Below are positions 57,768 to 64,000 of a stretch of DNA of 64,000 nt, piece after piece. The notes under the pieces were generated by a model. It was not told the DNA's origin. It was given only the letters and a program-made list of their open reading frames with translations, and searched no databases. A program made the translations under genes and the position numbers. Each line of letters begins with the position of its first letter. The stretch's first letter is position 1. Location: NCBI GenBank assembly GCA_023014335.1, contig JAECYW010000032.1, positions 186,001-250,000 of the forward strand. Direction: 5' to 3'. The stretch is from Galerina marginata (Eukaryota; Basidiomycota; Agaricomycetes; Agaricales; Galerinaceae).

Positions 57768-59400
57768 GCTCTCGAGCCAGACGGGGTAAGTTATGAATTG
57801 TTCTGTCGTTCAGAAAAATTGCTAATGAACCCCTACTTCAGCTTAGTGAGATCGAACCTAAAGGCGGGTCCGAATTTGACGGCTTTTATGTCGAGGCCTT
57901 TTCTTCCCGCCCGCCGGAAGAGGAAATGAAAGTTCAGTGAAGCACTAGTAGTATGATAAAGGGTATATATCTGTATAAATAAATCGAGTTACATGTTTTT
58001 GTCCGCTACAGACTGTTTAGGCATCCATGGCATGGATATCGACGATTATTTAGGACCAGGACCATGGAGCTAGGTAAACTTATATCAAACCGAGAAGATG
58101 TGGTTGTTTGAATTCGTGTTGACCTTGTCCCAGTTTTGGTCGAGCTATGTGGTTCTCATCATTCTCGAGTGCCCTGAAAAAATTTTAATCATCACTTCCC
58201 TACGTTTAAATGCGGGGACGAACGCACCTGCAGAGAAGGCATGCCTAGCAGAGGTCGGGCAAAAATACGAGTACCCCGAGGCAAGCGTCCGTGTGTTAGT
58301 GCCAGGTCGGCGAACCACAGCCGAAGGCGCGAGGGAAGGAGGGTGCGTGTTCCTCAGCTGGCACGTTTCGCTGGCAACTGAAAATACAACTCAACACGCA
58401 TAGGATGAAAGGTGGGAGAAAATAATTAGATAAGAGGAAAGGAGAGCGAAACTGACAGGATTGAAGGAGCAACGAGAAATTCGTAGTTCAGACCAGCCGA
58501 AGCGAATTGAGAAGAAAAGTGCGGTAGAAAAACAGTAAGAAAAGAACGAGGCGAAAAGACGAGAGCAAGAGAGACAACCCAACATGACATCAAAAGACTA
58601 GAGTCATGAACGGAGAAGGAGTGTAGGCAGCTGCTTCAGCCATCGCGGGCACAAAATACTGAAGTTGGCTTGATGACGAAGCTGAAGTAGCTGGGGGTTG
58701 AACGTTGGACTTTCAGGCATCGTCAATCAAGTTTGGTATGTCGAACATATAATGATAACGAACCTTGAAGGAGAAGCATCAAAACTTAAGTATCGAGTAT
58801 TGAGTACCACGCCTAGTACGAGGACGACGAGCAGGATCGGTTTCACAGATTTCGCTTTAAGGACGAGAGGAACAGGCGCAGGACATGCGTGCTGGTGACA
58901 ACGATGACGTGGTTGTGGTGGTTACATAGCGATCAAAAGCACGAGTTTGACTTCTGAAGTGAATGTAGTTTCGAAGGCCCTCTCCTTATCTCAGTAGAGG
59001 CTCGGGTCCTCAGAGGGCCTCCCATCGCCAGGCAGCATGGAGCAAAACGACCATCGACCGCCAAGCGCAATGCACCGCCCTCCAACTTCAAACCAATGCG
59101 TGACGTGTCCACCAACGCCAGGAGGACAGCCGCCTCGGAGTCGGAGGCAGCGGGACCTAGCAAGGGCGGTGCGGGCGAGGGGTTGAGCGTTGGGGCCCAA
59201 GCTGGTCAGTGTCGCTGGAAGAGTAGAACATGGAGGTTAGAGAATATACACATGCACGGGGTATCGAAATGAAGAACGAATGTGGTAGATCATAAACACG
59301 AAAAGAAGAAAGTCGGCAACATGTATTTGGTTGTGGAAGAAGGAATGCAAGGGAAATCGGGAGTAAAAAGAAAAGGAAAAACAACAATAAAGGAAGTATG
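57768..59400. other. Intergenic stretch
   Basis: No gene recognised. The open frames at 58.1 and 58.7 kb lack support. Composition turns GC-rich from about 59 kb. Confidence 0.3.
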
Positions 59401-59499
59401 TACCATTCGTCGACCTGCGTCTTAATAAGGTCAGGCGTTCATGTTCTGCAGTGCACCTCCGAATTCCGACACGGAAAAATAACAGTCCACCTAGAGGAC

Positions 59500-61700
59500 C
59501 TTTCGAACTTCTGAACCACGAAAACCGCCGCTCCAGCTCCAGCTCACTCCTGGGCTGAGCACTGTAACAGCGAGCGCTAAGCGTAGCAGCAGCAGCATCA
59601 ATAGCTGCAGGCAGCAGCGTCAAGGGCAGACGGGGGAAGCAAGAGGTCTCGCAGCCACAGGCGTCGACGCGGCCTTCGATGCATCAAGTTTCTTGAGACC
59701 GGCTCCACGACCGGGTCCCCGATGCGATTGGAGGAAGGAGGAAGGCAGACTGAGCCTACACCGTGCACGCTACAGGGAGGAAGGCCGGGTCCAGAGTGGC
59801 GCGTTTGTGAGAGCACGAATGCTACGAGCTTGAGGTTGAGCTGGAGCTGGAGATGCAGCTTGAGGTTGAGGTTGAAGTCGAAATGGAGCGGATCATGTCG
59901 ATGTGTATGTACCGAGTCGATTTCATCGTACCTGAAGAACAAAACGAAACGAAAATTGACATGAAAATTCCAACCGAAAAACGATGCAGCTGTTCACATA
60001 CCAAATACTCGTACAGCCTTCGTTCTGTCTTCGCCTGGCCTGGCCAGGTGCAAGCAGAAGCAGGAGCACCAGCACCAGCACGAGGTCTTACAAAGATGAC
60101 TGGGGGGGATCCAGCATCCATTCCAGCATCCGCATCCGCATCCAGCATCCAGCACCTTAACCTCAGGCCGTGCGGACTCGCAGACACTCGCAGGAGCTCA
60201 CAGGTACTCGCGGGTAGGCCGGGGCCCGGGCTGACCATTGGAAAATTCGCACCAGCAGCAGCAGCAGCGGCGGCGGCGGGCGCGGAGGCACGGGCGGGAG
60301 CAGGGAAGTATGCTGGTAACGGGATTGGGGGTGATTTACCGTTTGCGCCTTCTTCTCCTGGCCGTGCTCCCTGCTCCTGCTTCTCCTCCCCTTGGTCCTC
60401 CTGGTTCTGCGCCTGCGCTTGGGCCTGATTCTGATCGTGATCGTGGCCCTTCCCCTCCCCTCCTCCAGGTTACGGGCACAACGGGGGCTGACCCGCAAGG
60501 TACAGCCTTTGTCTTCACCTCCTTGGGTGGCCCGGCGGAGTAGCAGCAGCAGCACCGGTATCAGCTCGAGCTCGAGCTCGGAGGCGGGCGTTGGCAGAGG
60601 GAAGGCGGTTGGCGCAAAGAACCAAAAAAAAAACAGCGGCTCCAACTCCAGCTCTCGCACCCATGCCCTGAGAACGAGGAGCGCCGGAAACGGAACGGCA
60701 CCAGCACCAGCAGCGCCGACGCCGACGTCGGGAAAGCAGGGCGCCAAGATTGACACGTTGCAAGCGTTGGGCCAGGTGTCGACTCGTATCGCGGTACTCG
60801 CAGGCACTCGCAGGGTAGGGTAGGGCGTGGCGCGGGCTGACGATGGAAAAATCAGCAGGTGCAGGCGCAGTGGCAGGGGGCGGGCTGACGATGGGAAAAT
60901 CAGCAGCAGCTGACGCGGCGGGTGTGGGTGCGGGGCGCAGGGGTATGGGCGGGGCTGGGGTGCTGGTGACGGCGTTGGAGGGCGATGTGCTGTATGCGCC
61001 TTGTTCTGCTCGTGGTCCTAGTCCTTGTGCTTGTCCTTCTGGTCCTGATCCTCCTCCTGCCCCTCCTTCTCCGCCTCCTCCTCCTTCTCATGGTCTTGCC
61101 AATTGGTATTGAGGATCGGGCACATAGCCCCGCGTTCCTAGTTGAGAACGACGGCGAGACGGCGAGCTGGCCTTCGGTTCCAGTTCAAGTTCAGTTCCGG
61201 TTTTGGGGGCAGTGGGACGCTAGAAACAAAAAGAGAATGGACGTTGACGAGAGGGTCTATACGGAGAGGAGAAGAGGAGGACGTGCGCGACTTGAGAGGG
61301 AAGAAAGGAGGTATGCGGGTGTTATACGCGCAAGAGGCGAGGGCGAGGGCGAAGGGACAGGAAGCGGAAGGGGCAAAAGGGGGGCGCGTGCGGGACGACA
61401 GGATAAATTTCAGCACCACCATGCTCGAGCGCCAACCGATGACCGACGCGATACCCGCGTAGTAATACCACTCCATCACCCCCATTCTCAGCCCATGAGC
61501 TTTAGGTCGAGTTTGGAATCCGAGGCTTGAATATTGAATCTCGATGATGACGTTGAGCGTAGAGGACGTGACGGCGGGTTCGTTGGCGGGGGCGGGGGCG
61601 GGGGCGGGAGCAGAAACCCGCCTTGGAACAGAAGAGTGCTAACCAGCAGCATCAGCACTATCGCCGGGGCAGGGGCAGGGGCGGGGAAGGATGACGACTG
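59500..61700. repeat. GC-rich low-complexity tract with a duplicated segment
   Basis: Contains GAGCTGGAGCTG/GAGGTTGAGGTT hexamer runs near 59,835-59,880 and CAG/GCG triplet runs. A ~260-300-bp segment is present twice: 60,178-60,440 and 60,790-61,090, both reading ACTCGCAGG, CGGGCTGAC-ATGG-AAAA, GCTGGTAAC/GACGG and ending in TCCTCCTC-rich DNA. Long open frames exist on both strands because of the composition, and none has a recognisable domain. Confidence 0.7.
61586..61609 (+). other. Potential G-quadruplex (GGGGGC repeats)
   Basis: Runs of five G separated by single C, three consecutive, followed by GGG. This satisfies a four-run G-quadruplex pattern. Confidence 0.6.
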
Positions 61701-62708
61701 CCAGCTTGGATTGGGGTAGATCCGTGCGAATGGGACGATCGTCCAATCCCAAATTCAACATCGGCTTCAGCTTGAGATTCGACAATAAACATGGTTCGTG
61801 CTTGACGATGCCAACATTGGGGCGGGAAGGCGCAAGTGGGGAGGTGGCGGAAGGGACGAACGAACGAGGGGGGCGAAGGCGGGGCGGGGTGGCGTCTCTA
61901 AACCCGACACGAGCTGGAGCTGGCGTGGGGCAGGGAGAGAGGCAGAGGTTCGAGCTCGACCACGAGAGCAACTGCCTTCGTATGAGCCCGACTGAGATTA
62001 GTGTCAAGAGAGACAGCCTCGCGTTTGTTTGCTCGTTGTCCATGCGTCGGGGATTGGCTGGACTGCGGGAATGGGACCCCGGTCGAGATGATGCCACCCT
62101 AGGGGGGCAGGCCGTCTGATATGAGGAATGTCAGAGCTGAAGAACGGAATGAGCGGTGATAAGGCAAGGGAGAGAATGACGGACCATTTTCGTCCTTCGA
62201 TGCTGATAAAACTAACCCTCGATTCCTAGCAGAGCATGGCCCTCCTTTCTCATCGTCTTTCCCGTTCTCTTCCTCTCCTCTCTTTCGAAGTTAGGAGCCC
62301 GCAGGATTTAAGCATCAGCCAGCGCGTCGACATCGCTGTGAGTTCCGCTGGCCCGGGATCATGTAGACGATAAAACCATTAGGAGGGCAAGCCGACGTCT
62401 GAATCCGCGAATGTGAACTAGGATTATGGCCAACGAAGGCGAGTTGTGGGGAGAACTGTGCGTTGGTTGGTGGAGTTCAGAAAATCGGTTGAAAACGGTG
62501 GGCTGACAGCGGGCACAGCCACTGATGCTAAATTCCCGCTACCTTTAGGTAGTAGGGTCTTAGAGACGTTCATTTTTAAAAATTGGCAGAGATTTACAAG
62601 ATCTGTCCCCACGTCATAGATGTCCCACGCCACTACTGTCACCGCATTCTTTGTCATCGTCACTTTCGTGACTCGCCATTTTCAACCTTTCGTCTTTCAT
62701 TCCCCCCC
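61701..62708. other. Intergenic stretch and likely promoter of the right-edge gene
   Basis: Nothing coding recognised. A CCCCCCC run directly precedes the ATG at 62,709. Confidence 0.3.
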
Positions 62709-64000
62709 ATGTCGTTCACCATTCAAAACCAGCCTGTTGTTGTGAAATATTCATCTGATGCTTTTCCCTCTCGTATATCCCTCGCGTTTGCTTCTCGTTT
62801 GAAGCAGCTTCCGCCCTCTCATTCGGTTTTCAGTGCCTGTCTATCACTGTCAACATCATCTCATAGCACTTTTACGTGCGCTCTCGATTTCGTCATCGAG
62901 CGCGAACTTCGTTGTTGCGATGCTGTCCTTGGTCTGGATTGGAAACGGGCGTGTGCTCAGTCTGGCCTTTCTTTGCCTCAACAATCTCTCCCTCTTTATG
63001 AACCTGGCGTCTGTGGTGAGTCACATTTTAAGTACGGACTGCTCATGCTTATTGATTTTATTATTGCAGAATTTGACCCCCCCCTTTTACCTGAGCGTGT
63101 TGCATTTCCTTCCGGTAAGTTTTTGGCGTCGTCGTCTCTGTGATATTTTGCCGACCGTTTTTTTAACAGCACGCGCTCATCTTGATCCTTCTAATACATT
63201 TCATAAACATATTAATCATTCAAACACTGCTACCTTTCATGTCAATGATGATGATAATGAATCCAGTTCTGGGTCTGTTTTCAGTCCATCATTAAAATCT
63301 GCTTGTCATAGTGATAAGTCTGGCCATCACTTTCTTGAACAGTCTTTTCTATTTAATCAGACTTCTGGTATCACTGTGTCCCCCTTTTTAAATGACCATG
63401 AGAAGCTCAAACATTCTCTCTCTATGCATGGAATAGTTCCTCATGGCTTTTCCTTGACAGACTGTCGTTCTGTGCTGTTTCGGCATCTGTTTTCTGGTCA
63501 ATGTGTTTCAAATATTCATGACTATCGTGATCGGACTGCCTGTTTACATTTTCGCAAAGGCTTTGAATCTGCTGCTGAAATGTCCTTTACGGCTTTTCAT
63601 ATTCTTGCATCAGCATCCGCAAAAGACCGTTCAACTGATGATTTCTTTACTGTGCTTGATAGTCTTCGACTTGTCACTTCTTTTTGTCCCTGGAAAGTAC
63701 GTCGGCAGTGCATAGATGAATTCAAACGAATGGCTACAACATTTTTGCAAGACTATTCCTCCGTTTATGGTTGTGATATATTCGTCAAATTTGAACGTCA
63801 CAGCAGGGCTAATCTTCTTGCCATCACTTCTGCACACGGAATTCAGGTTGATAGGTATACAAGTAATATTGATGATTTGAAAAATGCTATTTTGTTCCAT
63901 TTCGCACATGGTGATTGTTATTACCCAACACATGTTGATCAGGCTCCAATTGGATGTCAAAATGCTACTGCATCTCTGAGTGAAAATACTGATAGTCCAT
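62709..64000 (+). CDS. 5' part of a mobile-element-like protein, runs off the window
   Basis: Exons 62709-63015, 63070-63114 and 63170 to the edge, joined in phase (phase 1 at both junctions, donors GTGAGT and GTAAGT). The last exon stays open for 830 nt. The N-terminus is MSFTIQNQPVVVKYSSDAFP. Two copies of one motif occur: LKHSLSMHGIVPH...LFRHLFSGQC (about 63,395-63,500) and LLAITSAHGIQVDRYT...ILFHFAHGDC (about 63,800-63,920). Each is about 40 residues with a conserved HGI and a terminal G-x-C, like a SAP-type DNA-binding helix pair. From memory, similar motifs precede the Rep/helicase part of Helitron proteins in mushrooms; that identification is tentative because the diagnostic domains lie beyond the edge. 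Confidence 0.55.

Noticed and set aside
59237..61530. Many 100-200-codon open frames on both strands
   Set aside because: Strong GC bias and simple repeats keep all frames open; translations are Ala/Arg/Ser/Gly runs without domains.
1..64000. tRNA, rRNA or CRISPR features
   Set aside because: I found no cloverleaf-compatible T-arm/B-box pair, rRNA motif or spaced identical repeats; a covariance search would be needed to exclude tRNAs fully.

Overview
The window reads as nuclear DNA of a mushroom-forming basidiomycete (Agaricomycetes). Genes are split by many ~50-60 nt GT-AG introns. Recognisable families are ones expanded in such fungi: DUF6533 membrane proteins, F-box relics, TPR proteins with a short helical N-terminal domain, Ulp1-like proteases, tyrosine-recombinase retrotransposons. 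There are no bacterial operons, rRNA, tRNA or CRISPR that I can see. It is an accessory, transposon-rich region: roughly half the length is mobile elements, their duplicated flanks, or decayed genes.

Layout. 1.7-4.2 kb: a divergent gene pair, a cysteine-motif protein whose frame breaks at a G9 run and an intact 193-aa partner. 5.2-5.8 kb: a hAT-type MITE. 8.7-11.6 kb: an apparently intact 22-exon GIT1-like permease with a 7-nt microexon, lying between two copies of an unidentified repeat family (R1). 13.6-14.6 kb: a 1,038-bp element with ~385-bp inverted arms, whose empty site survives at 24.26 kb. 16-19.5 kb: a TPR gene killed by one nonsense codon. Its intact paralogue lies at 43-46.6 kb, also beside an R1 copy, so an R1+TPR block has been duplicated. 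22.9-23.6 kb: a mitochondrial Lon relic. 26.4-28.1 and 51.4-53.1 kb: two DUF6533 genes. 53.8-55.1 kb: an F-box relic. 55.3-57.8 kb: an 8-exon gene with a Ulp1-like domain whose catalytic Cys is Ser, plus zinc-binding segments. 58-62 kb: GC-rich low-complexity DNA. 62.7 kb to the end: the 5' part of a mobile-element-like gene running off the window.

The centrepiece is a complete tyrosine-recombinase retrotransposon (29,630-37,975) with split direct repeats A1-ORFs-B1-A2-B2. A (340 bp) and B (117 bp) look identical between copies. Its Gag-like ORF is overprinted for 1,430 nt by the N-terminal half of the RT/RNase H ORF, the two start codons lie 7 nt apart, and the recombinase ORF is coupled by an ATGA overlap. 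Two younger elements are nested in it: a MITE 27 bp upstream of the gag ATG and a 2,453-bp TIR element inside A2.

All gene models were assembled by eye from splice signals, phase and remembered family sequences. No search was run.
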